Of a stretch of 64,000 nt of DNA, positions 9,976-21,369 are shown piece after piece. The stretch comes from Muscardinus avellanarius. Taxonomy: Eukaryota; Chordata; Mammalia; Rodentia; Gliridae. The first letter of the stretch is position 1. Each line of letters starts with the position of its first letter. The notes under the pieces were generated by a model. The model saw only the letters and a program-made list of their open reading frames with translations. It was not told where the DNA came from and did not search any database. The stretch is taken from positions 116,210,915-116,274,914 of the forward strand of contig OY726564.1 of NCBI GenBank assembly GCA_963383645.1, given 5' to 3'. The position numbers were made by a program, and so were the translations under genes.

Positions 9976-10792
9976 GCTTCCCACTTTTAAGAAGGTGGTT
10001 GATGTTCTCAGTCGAGTTACTGTGGGCTTCCTTCATCATTACTAAGGGCAAATTAAATGCTCTAGTATCAAGCCTGCAGAATAAAAGATAAACTCCTTTT
10101 CAATCCTGGAGAAAAGCAAACAACCTAAAATGATACTAACTATAGCAGCTTCAGACAAAAAAGAACATAGAAACTCTTTAGCTCCCAGGCACTTAGGCTT
10201 TCCCAAACTGGAAGTGGGCATGTTATTCTGCCCGAGTTCTGTGCAGCTTCCTCACTTTGGAGAAAGATCCGTTCCTCAGACGACCAGAGCACAGTGTTTC
10301 CCAGTTAGGTTTTGGTGACTAGACTGTGTTGGCATCTAGAACTCATGAACAGTGTCAGGGTGTGCGTCTCCTTCTTGTCTTGAGCAAGAGCTGAAGCCTA
10401 AGTGAGGCAGTGTCACATGAAGCAGTGAAGGGCGGGGACTGGGTGCCAAATCTGCACAGCTGGAATTTTCTGGTGTCAAACCAGAGGAAGAACATTGGCC
10501 ACTCAGTGCCCAGCATGGTGTGCGCCAACTCTTTGTAGCACAAATGCACAATGAACAGGCCAGCAGAGATAGATGAATGCCTGTGACATAGAGTAACCCA
10601 GTGGCCCGGCTACCGCGTCACCCTGACTGTTCTGGTTTGCCCTCTGGTTGGCTTTTCGTTAGTGACAACTCACAAGTACTGTTTGTCAAAGATCCAAATG
10701 TGTCTTGGTAAGGAATTTGGGACGAATTTTGCAATCAGCTTTGCTATTGTAAGCCTCAATGCAAAGTATTTAAAGTTTTAGAATTGAGTTCG
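9976..10792. other. Intergenic, no feature seen
   Basis: Unique-looking sequence between SINEs; no gene or RNA recognised. Confidence 0.55.
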
Positions 10793-11062
10793 GAAGGGGT
10801 GCAGGAGACTTGTAATCCCAGTACTTGGGAGGCTGAGACTGGAGGGTCACGGGTCTGCAGTCAGCCTCCGCAACTTAGTGAGGCCCTCCGCAATTTAGTG
10901 GGGCCCTGTTTCCAGAAAAAAAAAATCAATTAGGGGTGTAGCTCAGAGGTAGAACGCCCCTGTGTTCAATAGCCAGCTCCAAAAATAAATAAGAAAAAAT
11001 AAATAAAATAGGCCTGGGGTGTAACTTGAGGTAGAATACGCCTGGGTTCAATTCCCAGTACA
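10793..11062 (+). repeat. B1-dID SINE with a second ID half
   Basis: ID halves at about 10930-10980 and 11010-11062, separated by an AAAT linker. Confidence 0.88.
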
Positions 11063-11687
11063 TATATATTAGGTTATATATATAATTACACACACATAAG
11101 CCATCTTCTTTACCTAATTAAAAGTATGGACAACCAGGTAACACAGTTACACAACCTGCTGCCAATTACGCAGTGGAATTCAGCATTGGTGCTGGGTGTC
11201 TTGTCCTCCAAGAAATCAGAGGAGACAAGGTCCCACCCAACGACTGCCAGGGACACTGGTTCGATACCTTCAGGATCTTTTTCTGGGAAGGTCGGAGTCT
11301 GAGATTTATTCACAGGGCGTCCTGCTGGGCTGCAGTTTGAGAGCAGACGCCTGCAAAGGTGAGCTTTGAACCCTAGCTTGGAGAAGCCTCGGCAAGACCC
11401 GCCTCTTCCACCAGTAATAGAAAGCGCTGGAGGGCCAGCCCGACGTCCGGAACTCGGCAAGGGACAGTCTGGAATTTCCACCGGACAGTGCCACTGACTC
11501 ACTGCAATTTAAAAGCCAGGAACAAAAACAGACTTACGGTTTTCGAAACAAGAGATCAATATTGACACTGGCAGTGACAGCATCGCTTTCCTTTAAGTAG
11601 GGACGCAGGGAGCACGAGTCCCCACTGGGGGGCGCGGCGCGGCCGCTGCGCCTTCCTCTAGGACGGCGGCCGGGCACGAGGCGCGGC

Positions 11688-11759
11688 GGCTCGTTGGTCT
11701 AGGGGTATGATTCTCGCTTAGGGTGCGAGAGGTCCCGGGTTCAAATCCCGGACGAGCCC
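11688..11759 (+). tRNA. tRNA-Pro (AGG)
   Basis: A complete 72-nt cloverleaf. The acceptor stem GGCTCGT pairs with ACGAGCC and the D arm GGTCTAGGGGTATGATTC contains the A box. The anticodon stem CTCGC/GCGAG has loop TTAGGGT, with anticodon AGG at 11720-11722. The T arm CCCGGGTTCAAATCCCGG contains a perfect B box. CCA is not encoded, as usual in eukaryotes. A TTTT pol III terminator follows at 11762. AGG (read as IGG after A-to-I editing) decodes CCU and CCC. It faces the CGG gene on the other strand, as at human 1q24.2. Confidence 0.97.
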
Positions 11760-11761
11760 TC

Positions 11762-11765
11762 TTTT
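11762..11765 (+). terminator. Pol III terminator of tRNA-Pro(AGG)
   Basis: A run of four T begins three bases after the end of the tRNA, the standard RNA polymerase III stop. Confidence 0.85.
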
Positions 11766-12052
11766 GTTGAAACACAAAAGTGATCTTTTGGGAACAAATG
11801 GATAAAAACACGCAATCAGTGCAATTTTCACAGCGGCCCCCAATCGGCACGTCGGGAACTAGATCGCAGTGCTGAGTTTGCTCGCGGTGTGAGCCACGGA
11901 AGACGCGCCCGCGCTCCAGGCTCGCATGGAGGCCGACGCCCGGCTGGCAGCAGGCACGCCGGGCTCCGAGGCCCGTCTCCCGGCGGCGGCGCTGCCACTG
12001 CGCGGTCGCTCCGGAGAAGGAAAAGAAAGCCGCCCCCCTCCAGGTCGGGAGG

Positions 12053-12056
12053 AAAA
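12053..12056 (-). terminator. Pol III terminator of tRNA-Pro(CGG)
   Basis: Four T on the minus strand, five bases beyond the tRNA 3' end. Confidence 0.85.
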
Positions 12057-12060
12057 GCCT

Positions 12061-12132
12061 GGGCTCGTCCGGGATTTGAACCCGGGACCTCTCGCACCCG
12101 AAGCGAGAATCATACCCCTAGACCAACGAGCC
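12061..12132 (-). tRNA. tRNA-Pro (CGG)
   Basis: The minus strand gives a complete 72-nt proline tRNA, identical to the AGG gene except for the first anticodon base (C instead of A). The anticodon CGG is the complement of 12098-12100. A box, B box and all stems are intact, so it should decode CCG. TTTT follows at 12056-12053. The two genes converge, with 301 bp between their 3' ends. Confidence 0.97.
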
Positions 12133-12374
12133 GCTCTCGGCAGCCGCGCTCCCGGCGCCGCCCTTCAGCCTCGCCCGCCCTGAGGAGCGCGTCCCCGCGG
12201 CCGAGGGTCGGACGCCGCGCGCGCCCGCCTCGCAGAGCCCGAGCCGCAGAGCCCGGGGCTGGCGGCCTTTGCAGACAACACACCCTCCGCGGTCTTCTTC
12301 CCTAACCCCCTAAGCTTGCGTCCCATCCGTTTAAGTTATTTCTAATCACTTTTAATTTTTTAAAAATTTATAAC

Positions 12375-12375
<1 letters not shown>

Positions 12376-12420
<45 letters not shown>
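12376..12420. repeat. (TTA)n microsatellite
   Basis: Perfect ATT run forming the tail of the minus-strand SINE at 12421. Confidence 0.95.
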
Positions 12421-12422
<2 letters not shown>

Positions 12423-12608
12423 TTGGTGGTACTGGGGTTCCTGGAAGCCCTTCTACCTCCGGGCTACACTCCCAGACCTGTTTTTACATTTTTATTTGGA
12501 AACTGGGTCTCCTAAGCCAGTGTGCGCGGCTGGCTTCGAACCTGCGCGATCCTCCTGTCTCTGCCTCCCAAGCGCGGGGATTACAAGCATGCGCCACCAT
12601 GCCCGGTT
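12421..12608 (-). repeat. B1-dID SINE, CpG-rich short subfamily
   Basis: ggttcctggaagccc and gcgcggctggc forms; aactttatt flanks on both sides. Confidence 0.95.
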
Positions 12609-12970
12609 AACTTTATTTTTTTTTTAGCTTTTAAAATGATAAACTTAAAACATTTTCGAAAATCAAAGTATCCCTTTTATTATACTTTCTTTTTTCATAA
12701 CCATTTCAACCTAGATTCAGGTAACTACCTGCGTCTCCCATTAAAGGAGAAGTGTCCTGCCACACCACGAAAGGCACAAAAGGCTTTTAGAAAATAAAAT
12801 ATTTTAAATATTTAAATTTAAAATTTTTTCAGTTTTCTCGAGTACATTGGAAAGTAGGAAAAAGGAAGAGGAGAAATGGTATTTAAGAGAATGAGGCTGT
12901 AATAATCTCATTTAGATTGGTAGTATATTTTGTTTTTTTCTCCAAACAGATACACAGGTCTTATTTCATT

Positions 12971-13175
12971 TAATTTTTTGATACTGAGGATTGAACCCAG
13001 AGGCATTCTACCTCTGAACTTCACCCCAGCCTGACTTATTTATTTATTTACTTGGAAACAGGGTCTCACTAGGTTGATGAGGCTCACTGTTTGCTGAGGC
13101 TGTTCTTGAACCTGCGATCCTCCTGTCGCAGCCTCCCAAGTACTGGGATTACAGGCATGCACCATTATGTCTAGC
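12971..13175 (-). repeat. B1-dID SINE
   Basis: Minus-strand copy, ID half with ctctgaacttcacccc. Confidence 0.93.
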
Positions 13176-13179
13176 TGCA

Positions 13180-13392
13180 TTTTATTTTATTTTATTTTAT
13201 TTTATTTTATTTTATTTTATTTTGGTGGTACTGGGGTTCCTGGAAGCCCTTCTACCTCTGGGCTACACTCCCAGATCTGTTTTTTATATATTTTTTAAAA
13301 TTTGGAAACAGGGTCTCTTCAAACCTGCGTCATCCTCCTGTCTCCGCCTCCCAAGCACGGGGATTACAAGCGTGTGCCACCACGCCCAGCTA
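13180..13392 (-). repeat. B1-dID SINE with (TTTTA)n tail
   Basis: Short-subfamily ID half, with an internal B1 deletion; gctgcattttat flanks on both sides. Confidence 0.94.
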
Positions 13393-13429
13393 GCTGCATT
13401 TTATAATGTGGAAAAAATAACTTTTTTCT

Positions 13430-13632
13430 TTTGGTACTAGGGATTGAACCCAGGGGTGTTCTACCTCCGAGCTACACTCCCAGCCTATTTTATTTTTATT
13501 TGGAAACAGGGTCTCACTAGGTAGGTGAGAGTCTCACTACTTACTGAGGCTGTCCTGGGGAACCTGTGATCCTCCAGTCTCAGGCTCCCAAGTGCCAGGA
13601 TTACAGGTATGTAGGCACCACCACACCCAGCG
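13430..13632 (-). repeat. B1-dID SINE
   Basis: Minus-strand full-length copy, the third in a row. Confidence 0.93.
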
Positions 13633-14520
13633 ATAATTAACATTTTTAATCCACAAAGAAAACAAGGCTGTTAAGGCTCTGCGGTTTCTCGCTTGGGGAA
13701 GCAGCCCTCTGCCTCCCCGTCCTGTGTCCCTAGGGCTGTCCGCAAGGCCGTTGTGCTGCTCCCGAGAGGGCAGCGTGTGGGGAAGCGCCTGGCCCCGCGG
13801 CCCCTGCTTCCTTAGATGGCCAGCAGTGGCCACTGACCCCCGCTGCCCGAAGGGTGGAGGGGACGCGTCTCAGGGACACCATCCTCCCAGCACCAGCTCT
13901 GTAAGCGCTCTGAAATCTTGTTTCTGGAATGCCGGCTCAGGCGCACTTCAAGCTGCTCATTCTTTCAAACACAATTAATTGAAAGTATGCTACCTGGTTG
14001 TCTAGGTTTGCCCAATTTTGAGTAATTCTCTTAGATTTCTGTGTAAAACTGCACCATGGGGCCACTGTCCTCCTCCTGAGTACTCGGGTGGGGTCCTCAC
14101 CTGTCTCAACCTCTTGGCCAGCATCCTGTTTCCCTGGCAGCACCTCCCGGCTGGGGGTGGGGTCTCCGGGGAAGCCCACCTTGCCCAGGTGAGCAGGGGC
14201 TGCAGGAAGTGCTCTTGCTCTGTTTACTTTTATTTCATTTATTTTTGCGGTACTTGCGCTGTCGAGAGGCGACGCTTTTACTTCTCTGGCTCCCTTTACC
14301 CCAGGCAAATAACACAAGTATCCTCTCCTCGTCTGAAAAGTCTCCAAGGACCAGGGCCACGGCGGGGCCTGTCGAGTTCCTCAACTGGGGTTTGACGGCG
14401 GAGCTGGAATGGTTTTCTCTTGGCAGCATCCCCAGTCGCTGTCACGGGTCTCTCCGTGAGCCTGGGCCACGTAAGCAAGGTGGGAAGTCAGAAAGTGGCC
14501 TCCTGCCACAGACTCTGCAC

Positions 14521-14521
<1 letters not shown>
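13633..14521. other. Intergenic, no feature seen
   Basis: Unique sequence between tRNA pair and RCSD1; no exon or RNA recognised. Confidence 0.55.

Positions 14522-14578
<57 letters not shown>
14522..14578. repeat. (CT)n microsatellite, 57 bp
   Basis: Nearly perfect CT repeat touching the 3' end of a minus-strand SINE, as at 34282-34451. Confidence 0.97.
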
Positions 14579-14581
<3 letters not shown>

Positions 14582-14712
14582 CTGGAAATTGAACCTTATT
14601 CTACTTTTAGTTGCGGAGGATCTTGCTGAATTGCTGAGGCTGGCCTTGACCATGAGATCCTCCGTCTCAGCCTCCTAAATACTGGGATTACAGGCATGTG
14701 ACACTGCGCCTG
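14579..14712 (-). repeat. Diverged SINE with (CT)n tail
   Basis: Degenerate ID half followed by a B1 half. Confidence 0.8.
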
Positions 14713-14796
14713 GATTGCGTTTCTTTTTTAACCCTCTTAGGGAAGGATCTTAAAAAACAACTCCCACCGAGGTGTGAATGACACAGGAGATTTAAA

Positions 14797-14993
14797 ATGC
14801 TGAGACAGGAGGATGCACAGGTTCGAAGCCAGCCTCAGCTACTTAGTGAGGCTCTCAGCAACTTAGTGAGACCCTGTTTCCAAATAAAATAGAAAATAGG
14901 TCTGGGAGTATAGCCCAGAGGTAGAAAGCCCCTGGGTTCCACCCCAGTACCACAAAAATAAAATAAAATAAAATAAAATAAATAAAATAAACT
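14797..14993 (+). repeat. 5'-truncated B1-dID SINE
   Basis: Starts at gctgagacaggagg, missing the first B1 segment; (AAAAT)n tail. Confidence 0.92.
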
Positions 14994-15314
14994 GTGAGCT
15001 CTCCGGGAATGTTTGCATTTGCACGTTGACTGGGAGGGAAGACTGACCCCTGGGAATCAGCTGATAATGGTTCAAACAGCTGGTGTGAGTAGAAGAGGTG
15101 TTGTCGGGTGGTGATGCTGTTGGAAATAATCCTCTTCCCATTGTAAAGTCGGGTCAGTCGTTCATGATTTAATCGCATTTATTAAGCATCTGCACGTGAG
15201 AGGTGCTGTGCATGGTGACGAGCAGAGGGGCGCTGACTGCTCCGGATGCAGTGGTGCGTTACTGCTGGAAAGAGTAACGCTGGTTTTCTTGGGTTGCTTG
15301 TAAGCCCTAGCCTT

Positions 15315-15315
<1 letters not shown>

Positions 15316-15354
<39 letters not shown>

Positions 15355-15529
15355 TTGGCGGTACTGGGGATGGAACCCTTCTACCTCTGGGCTACACTCC
15401 CAGACCTATTTTATATTTATTTGGAAACAAGTTCTCCTAAACCAGCGCGGCTGGCTTCGAACCTGCGCCATCCTCCCGTCTCCATCTCCCGAGTACTGGG
15501 GTTACAAGCGTGCGCCACCACACCCGGCT
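15316..15529 (-). repeat. B1-dID SINE, short subfamily, (TTTA)n tail
   Basis: cctagcc flanks on both sides. Confidence 0.94.
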
Positions 15530-16012
15530 CCTAGCCCCAGCACTGGATTTGTTTAGTACCCTCCTGGGTGGGCCGCCTGACTATGCTCCTGTGAGACACG
15601 CTAACCTTGTTAGTTTTACCCAGTCCACGGAGGACGAAGCGGACCCGGAACTGAGCGCGGTTTAATTCCAAAGCCAACACTGGAAGAGCTACTTGGTTCA
15701 GGCTGGCCCTGGGAAGGGGCGGTAGCCATTGTTTTGGCCTGCCCAGCCTTTCTTCTTTTGGTAAGGGTACACTGACCTCCCTGTGAGGAGCCACTCTGCT
15801 CCCAGCACAGTCCTTGCAGACTGAGTAGGGCAGGGTCGCCAGCACCCAGCTCCGGGAGGAGCAGGGCACCTGCGTGTCCGTGGTCAGAGCAATTAGTTTA
15901 GGTTTGGGACACAATTTGCACAGGGCCTACGGGAGGCCTCTGTGGGGGTCTCTCCCGGTTGTTGGCTCTTTGGGTTTGCAGGCCCGGGAAGAGCCTGTTT
16001 TAGAATACGGCC
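15530..16012. other. Intergenic, no feature seen
   Basis: Unique sequence; nothing recognised. Confidence 0.5.
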
Positions 16013-16017
16013 AAAAA

Positions 16018-16213
16018 AGCCGGGCGTGGTGGCGCATGCTTGTAATCCCCGTACTTGGGAGGCAGAAAGGAGGATCAAAGCCAGCTTGAGCTATTTAGTG
16101 AGGCTCCCCAACCCCCACAAAATTTAGTGAGAACTTGTTTAAAAAAAATAGGACTGGGGGTGTAACTCAGAGGTATAATGCCCCTGGGTTCAATCCCCAG
16201 TACCACAAAAAAG
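16018..16213 (+). repeat. B1-dID SINE
   Basis: Plus-strand copy with small internal deletions in B1. Confidence 0.92.
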
Positions 16214-16222
16214 GCAGATCCC

Positions 16223-16785
16223 TAGCCAGGTGTGGTGGTACGTGCCTATATAATCCTAGTACTTGGGAGGATGAGACAGGAGGATTGCAGATTCAAAGCC
16301 AGTCTCAGCAGCTTATTGAGATCCTATCTCCAAATTAAAAAATAAAATAGGGTCAGGCATGGTGGTACAAGTCTGTAATCCCAGTAATCGGGAGACTGAG
16401 ACTGGAGGATTGCCAGTTTGAGAACAGCCTCAGCAACTCAGTGAGACCCTGTTTCAAAATAAAATAAAACAGCCGGGCGTGGTGGTGCACGCTCGTAATC
16501 CCCGCGCTTGGGAGGCTGAGACAGGAGGATCGCACTGGTTCGAAGCCAGCCTCAGCTACTCAGTGAGGCTCTCAGCAACTTAGTGAGACCCTGTTTCCAA
16601 GTAAAATATAAAATAGGTCTGGGAGTATAGCCCGGAGGTAGAAAAGTGCCTGGGTTCCATCCCCAGTACCACATAAAAATAAAGAAATAAAAATAAAACA
16701 AAAAATTGGACAGGAGGTATAGGGCAGGAGGTAGGACGCCTCTGATTCAATCTCCAGTTCCTACCAATGATAATAAAAGAGAGAG
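16223..16785 (+). repeat. Nested cluster of three plus-strand SINEs
   Basis: A B1 at 16223-16350; a B1-dID whose B1 half is 16352-16470 and whose ID half is 16704-16785; and a younger B1-dID (16471-16703) inserted between these two halves. Confidence 0.88.
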
Positions 16786-16982
16786 AGCTTGCTTGACTGG
16801 TTCCCGGCATCCCCTGGGTGGCCGCACTGGACCCATTGTGGACTGTCCAGACACTTCAGTTCCACTTTTCTCAAGCCAGTTTGAGCCCTCAGCTGCTGTG
16901 CTCTCGCTCGTTCAATGCAACTAAACTTTCAAAAGCCTAATCAGAAGACATTCAACTGGTTCCCTTTCCACTCACTTACTCC

Positions 16983-17002
16983 TTTATTTGACATAATTTA
17001 TT
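16983..17002 (-). promoter_or_regulatory. RCSD1: Candidate RCSD1 polyadenylation signals
   Basis: Two AATAAA hexamers on the minus strand (17002-16997 and 16988-16983) lie about 2.4 kb past the RCSD1 stop codon. They are followed by GT-rich sequence and then a SINE cluster. Another AATAAA occurs near 17617. Choice between them is a guess without transcript data. Confidence 0.3.
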
Positions 17003-18344
17003 GCACATCTAGCCTGTCAATCCCAGGCTCAGCCGCACGGCTCCGGGCTCAGTTGGGGCTCCCTGTGGGAGCTCACAGAGCTCAGAGGCCCCCGGGGCTC
17101 CTCCTGGCACCTCGCCGCCTGCTTCCATAGGCAGAGGAAGAGTTTCACTTCTTGTACCTATGGGCACAGCCCTTCAAACTCTCTAGGTTTTTCTCTTGCC
17201 CTTCCTCTGGTGAAGAGAAGGACTTTGTTGACAGAGAGTCAAGTTAGATCAGAAAGAGAGCGGAGGATGGATTCCGACTCTTCTCTCCTGCCCTTGCTGT
17301 GGAAGAGTTGGTCTTGAGCCTTTTAGGGACACTGAAAGGCACAAGGTCTCCCTGGCCTGGCCTGGCCATGACTTAGTGATACCTAAGATGCAGACAGGCC
17401 TCTTGAAGGAGCCGCCCCTCCTTGCAGGGCCTCAGCCCAACCCGGCCCTCAGCCACCAGCACCCTGGGAGGGGCCGTCTGCTGCTTCACCAAGAGAGCGA
17501 CTTTCCAGGGATGGGACGGGCATCCTGGGCCATCAGCTGCTCCTGGGGACTCATGGTCTCGGCCATTTTTATTCCTTCTTTCCCATCTGCTTCCGTGCAG
17601 AGATCCCCTAGAAGGTTTATTTTCGTACCTATAGTCCACCCTTCCTGTCACGTGCCTTTCCCAGGAAAGAGAATGTGGTCCATTTCGTTAACACGCTCAA
17701 CAGCGCACTCAGATCTGTGCAGAAGCAGACATCTCTGTGGGCAGATGACAGATAAGCAGACAGACCCAGGATGCAGAGCTCAAAATAACTGAGGCGCCTA
17801 TCTCAAAGTTTATGTAAATCCAAACTTTATAACAGTCAAAACAGTATCAATCTCACAAATGCTTCAAGTTTGTTGCAAGTTACAAGCTATTAAAAACGGT
17901 TTTGAAAAGAAATATACATACACATCCCAAGTAGTAACACCATCCTGGAGTTAGAGAAGCAATGGCTTGGATGAGAACACTGAGGTACCATAGTAAGTCA
18001 GGGCCTGCGGTCACACAGACCTCCGGGAGCGGCACTGCAGCTAGGTCAGCAGCGGTCGCCATAAAGACCAACCCGAAAGAGTAAATATTTGCTTGGGCTA
18101 ATGGCTTTCAGCAGGCGGTGTGAGGAGGGAGAGGAGATGGGATGGGGCTCAGGGCCCTCTGCCCCTTGTAACCTTCTCTCCACAGAATATTAAAGCCAGA
18201 GCTTTCCAGGAGGGATGGACTGAACACCCCACTCCCAACCAGGCAGGAACCTGGGCTTAGGTCAGGAGAAGCTTGCAGGAGAAGTGAGGCAAGGAGTTTG
18301 TGCCAAGCACTTCCAGGGAATGTTCAGTCCATTGTAAAGGAGAA

Positions 18345-18542
18345 ACTTTTTTTTTTTTTTTTTGTACTAGGGATTGAGCCCAGTGGCATTCTACGCTGAG
18401 CTACACTCCCCAATTTATTATTATTATTATTATTTTAAACAGGATCTCACTAAGTTGCCGAGGGTCTTGCTAAATGACTGGGGCTGGCCTCTTGTCCCAG
18501 CCTCCCAAGTAGATTACAGGCGTTCACCACCATGCTCAGCTC
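18345..18542 (-). repeat. B1-dID SINE in the presumed RCSD1 3' UTR
   Basis: Diverged copy with poly-T and (TTA)n linker between halves. Confidence 0.9.
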
Positions 18543-19432
18543 CAGGGGTATCCTTCTGGAGGTGCAGGCTCACGGGGCGGGGCGTCAGAGCCTGACGGCT
18601 GATAGCAGGATGAGGGTCTGCAGGCAGAGCAGGAGACCCCCTGACGCCCCTCCCCTCCTGGGGCCTCCGTCTCCCCAGGGTGACAGAGGTGAGCTGAGCC
18701 CCTCCCCTCCCTGTGGGAGTTGTCAGCTAGAAAACCACGGGTCAGGAAAAGCACTTGTTGCTGGAACAGACGTATACATATTTAAAGGTCTCCATAGTTA
18801 TCTCTTTGGGTGCAGTGTTTTCAGAATGGGCTAGCCAGATCACGTAGGAGCAAGCTGAAAGGTGTCTTTAGGGTTTTCTTGTACTGTAAGGTCTCCATAA
18901 CTCAGGGATTCTATTTTCAGGAAGACTATATTTTCTTTGTTTCTGTCTACCTCAAACTAGCTTGCACTTACATTTGAGAACCAGAGACATTTTCAAACAG
19001 TAAAAAGGCCATAACTCTACACGGGCAACATCTGGCACGCTCCGAGAGAGCTGGGCTGAGCGGTGGCTCTCGGGAGGGGTGGGCGTGGAGAGTCCCCAGG
19101 GCCCACAGACTGACCACTGTCCCCGGGGAGCTGGCACCGCAGCAGTAAACTGTTTTAAATAAGTTCTCTCTCTCTCTTTTTTTTAAAACTGAGTCCTTAG
19201 ATGACACAGTCAAGCTGACACAAGCCTGCTGCCCTGGGGCCCAGGCTCCATCTGTGAGGGTTTGTTCGGAGTGCAGGCCGAGAGATAAGGCGCCCCGTGT
19301 CCCCGCCGGCTGCAGACCCAGCACGCTCTGCTTCTGCGAAGGTCTCCCTCCTTGGCGGCTGTGGAGATTGTTGCTGCCATTTCTAAAGAGATGCCTCCAG
19401 CAGCTTCACCCTAGGGCCCCACGAGCTCTCCT

Positions 19433-19465
19433 TCACATTTTAGTATCCTGGACGGGGCTGTCCTC
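19433..19465 (-). CDS. RCSD1: RCSD1 exon 7, coding part and stop
   Basis: The minus strand reads acceptor ...TTCACAG, then ten codons E D S P V Q D T K M and TGA. Human CapZIP ends with nearly the same residues (EDDTPVQDTKM), so this is the last coding exon although it is only 33 bases long. It joins exon 6 in phase 0. Four residues just before this point in human (VPKP) have no counterpart with the junction chosen here. Confidence 0.88.
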   Translation of the reverse strand, partial: EDSPVQDTKM

Positions 19466-19639
19466 CTGTGAACACGGAAGGAAAGGACGGGTTAGGAAGG
19501 TGGCGGGGATCCGCACACTCGGGACCTCCTGGGGAGCCAGTCCAGGAGGGACACTGGTAACAGTACTGTGCGCCCGCAACAGTTGTTACACATCCTCACA
19601 AAAGCAAAGGGGCAGCTGCCGACTCACTCCATGTTGTTG

Positions 19640-19745
19640 TGGTGAGACCGTTGAGGACGGGGAGGAGCAGCGACTTCCCTGGGCCCGCACAGTTGGTAAG
19701 CAGGGAGTCAGGATTCGAACCCAGGACCAGGGTGTGAGCTGATGC
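19640..19745 (-). repeat. MIR-like fragment
   Basis: Contains the core-like motifs gggcccgcacagttggtaag and ggattcgaacccagg. Confidence 0.55.
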
Positions 19746-20171
19746 TGCCTGCCCCCCCCCCCGTGCCAGCCTTATCTACCTGTCTGCCTAGGTCCTCCCC
19801 TACTGCGAGTCCCTCTCAACTTAACCTTCCTGAATGACGGCTCAAGAGTCGGTGGTGACACAGACGTGGAGAAAGGACACATTTGGAGTGAATGTGGCCG
19901 GCGTGCAGCTCAGGGCCGGATGCTTCGCCAGCACGCAGGCGGCCTGAGTGCCGTCCCCGCAGCACAGAGAGTAAACAGGAGACGGAGGACAGCGGGACTC
20001 GAGGGTTGTTCCAGAGGTGCCGGGCTCCTCCTCTGCAGGAGCTAGGCTGGGCCTCGGCTCCCCCAGTTCTCAGCAGAGGAATGGAGGCGTTCATGAAGGA
20101 ACCCCTGGTGTGTGTCGTGGACCATCCTGGTGGACTAACAGAGTGAGCAGGAGCATGGGAGCGGAGCCCCC

Positions 20172-20376
20172 AGGTATGATGGTGCATGCTTGTAATCCCA
20201 GGACTTGGGAGGCTGAGACGAGGCTCGCAGGTTTGAAGCCAGCCTTAGTGACTTACTGAGATCATCACTAAATTGCTGAGGGTTTGACCAAGTTGCTAAG
20301 GCTGGCCTTGAACCTACAATCCTCCAGCCTCAGCCTCCCAAGTACTGGGATTGTAGGCATGCACCACCATACCTGG
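20172..20376. repeat. Inverted pair of B1 halves
   Basis: Plus-strand B1 (20173-20262) followed directly by a minus-strand B1 (20262-20376), able to fold into a hairpin. Confidence 0.8.
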
Positions 20377-20382
20377 ATTTTT

Positions 20383-20565
20383 AAATCCAGGGCAGTCTAC
20401 CTCTGAGCTACATTCCCAACCCTATTTAAATTTCTATTTTGAAGCAAATTCTCACTAAGTTGCAGAGGGTCTCAATAAGTTGCTGAGGCTGGGCTTGAAC
20501 CCATGATCCTCCTGTCTCAGACTCCCAAATACTGGGATTACAAGTATGCACCACCACACTGGCCT
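20383..20565 (-). repeat. B1-dID SINE
   Basis: Minus-strand copy, ID half missing its 3' end. Confidence 0.9.
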
Positions 20566-20579
20566 TTTCTTTTTGTCTA

Positions 20580-20656
20580 TGTGGTACTGGAAATCAAACC
20601 CATGGTCTTGTACCTACTGGGCAAGCCTTCTACCACTGAGCCACACCCCCAGCCCA
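20580..20656 (-). repeat. Full-length ID element
   Basis: Retains the segment acctactgggcaagccttct; monomeric tRNA-derived element. Confidence 0.82.
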
Positions 20657-20701
20657 GCGCTGGGTTTTTCCTGGGGAATTTCCAAGCCCCTGTAGCACTA
20701 C

Positions 20702-21075
20702 ACAGAGGTCTGGGGGTGTATCTTGGAGGTTGGATCCCTGGGTTCAATCCCTCATACCAATAAAAAAATAAAAAATAAAGAGCTGGGCCTGGCACATGCC
20801 AATAATCCCAGTACTTGGGAGGCTGAGACAGGAGAATGGCAGGTTTGAGGATAGTCTCAGCATATAATGGGACTCTTATCAACCTAGCAAGACCCTGTTT
20901 CTAAATAAATACATTTGGGCTGGGAGTGTAACTCCAAGGAAGAATGCCCCTGGGTTCAGTCCCAGTACTGCAAAAATAATAAATAAATAAAATAAAAAAT
21001 AAAAATAAATAAAGGGCTGGAAGTGTGGCTCAGAGGTAGAATGTCCCGGGTTCAGCTCTGAATACAAAAGAAAAA
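20702..21075 (+). repeat. ID half, B1-dID and a further ID half
   Basis: ID halves at 20702-20780, 20915-20970 and 21015-21060, around one B1 (20781-20905). Confidence 0.87.
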
Positions 21076-21369
21076 AAAGAGTGCCCGTTTTGTCCCTGGA
21101 CCCTGACAGCGGAGCCTGGGGCCCTGCACTCGTGGCCCTCAGCAGACGCTGGGGTCCCCAGCCACCCAGTCCTTCCAGGCCCACTCGCTGCCCAGAGCCG
21201 GAAGCTTGCAGGGCCCGCCAGAAGCAGGGTCAGCGAGGAGCAGGGCAGAGCCCGGACACTCTTCCCTCTCTTGTCCTCTGTCCCCTCCCCTCTGGCGACA
21301 GCCCCGTGTGGCCGGCGAGGCCGGAGCCAGGCACCTCTGTTTCCGCACACTGCCCGGGCTGTCACCCAC

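Larger units (their letters stand above)
11600..12300. promoter_or_regulatory. GC/CpG-rich island around the tRNA pair
   Basis: Sequence around and between the two tRNA genes is CpG-dense, unlike the flanks at 11070-11580 and beyond 12300. This is typical of active mammalian tRNA gene clusters. No protein exon was recognised; open frames here arise from GC richness. Confidence 0.6.
16983..19432 (-). other. RCSD1: Probable RCSD1 3' untranslated region
   Basis: Sequence downstream of the TGA at 19433-19435. It is mostly unique, with AT-rich parts such as 17800-17900, and contains one old minus-strand SINE at 18345-18542. The extent rests only on candidate poly(A) signals. Confidence 0.35.
19466..21369 (-). 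other. RCSD1: RCSD1 intron 6
   Basis: Unique sequence at 19466-20170 except a minus-strand MIR-like piece near 19640-19745, then a dense SINE cluster (20172-21075) ending about 295 bp from exon 6. Confidence 0.75.
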
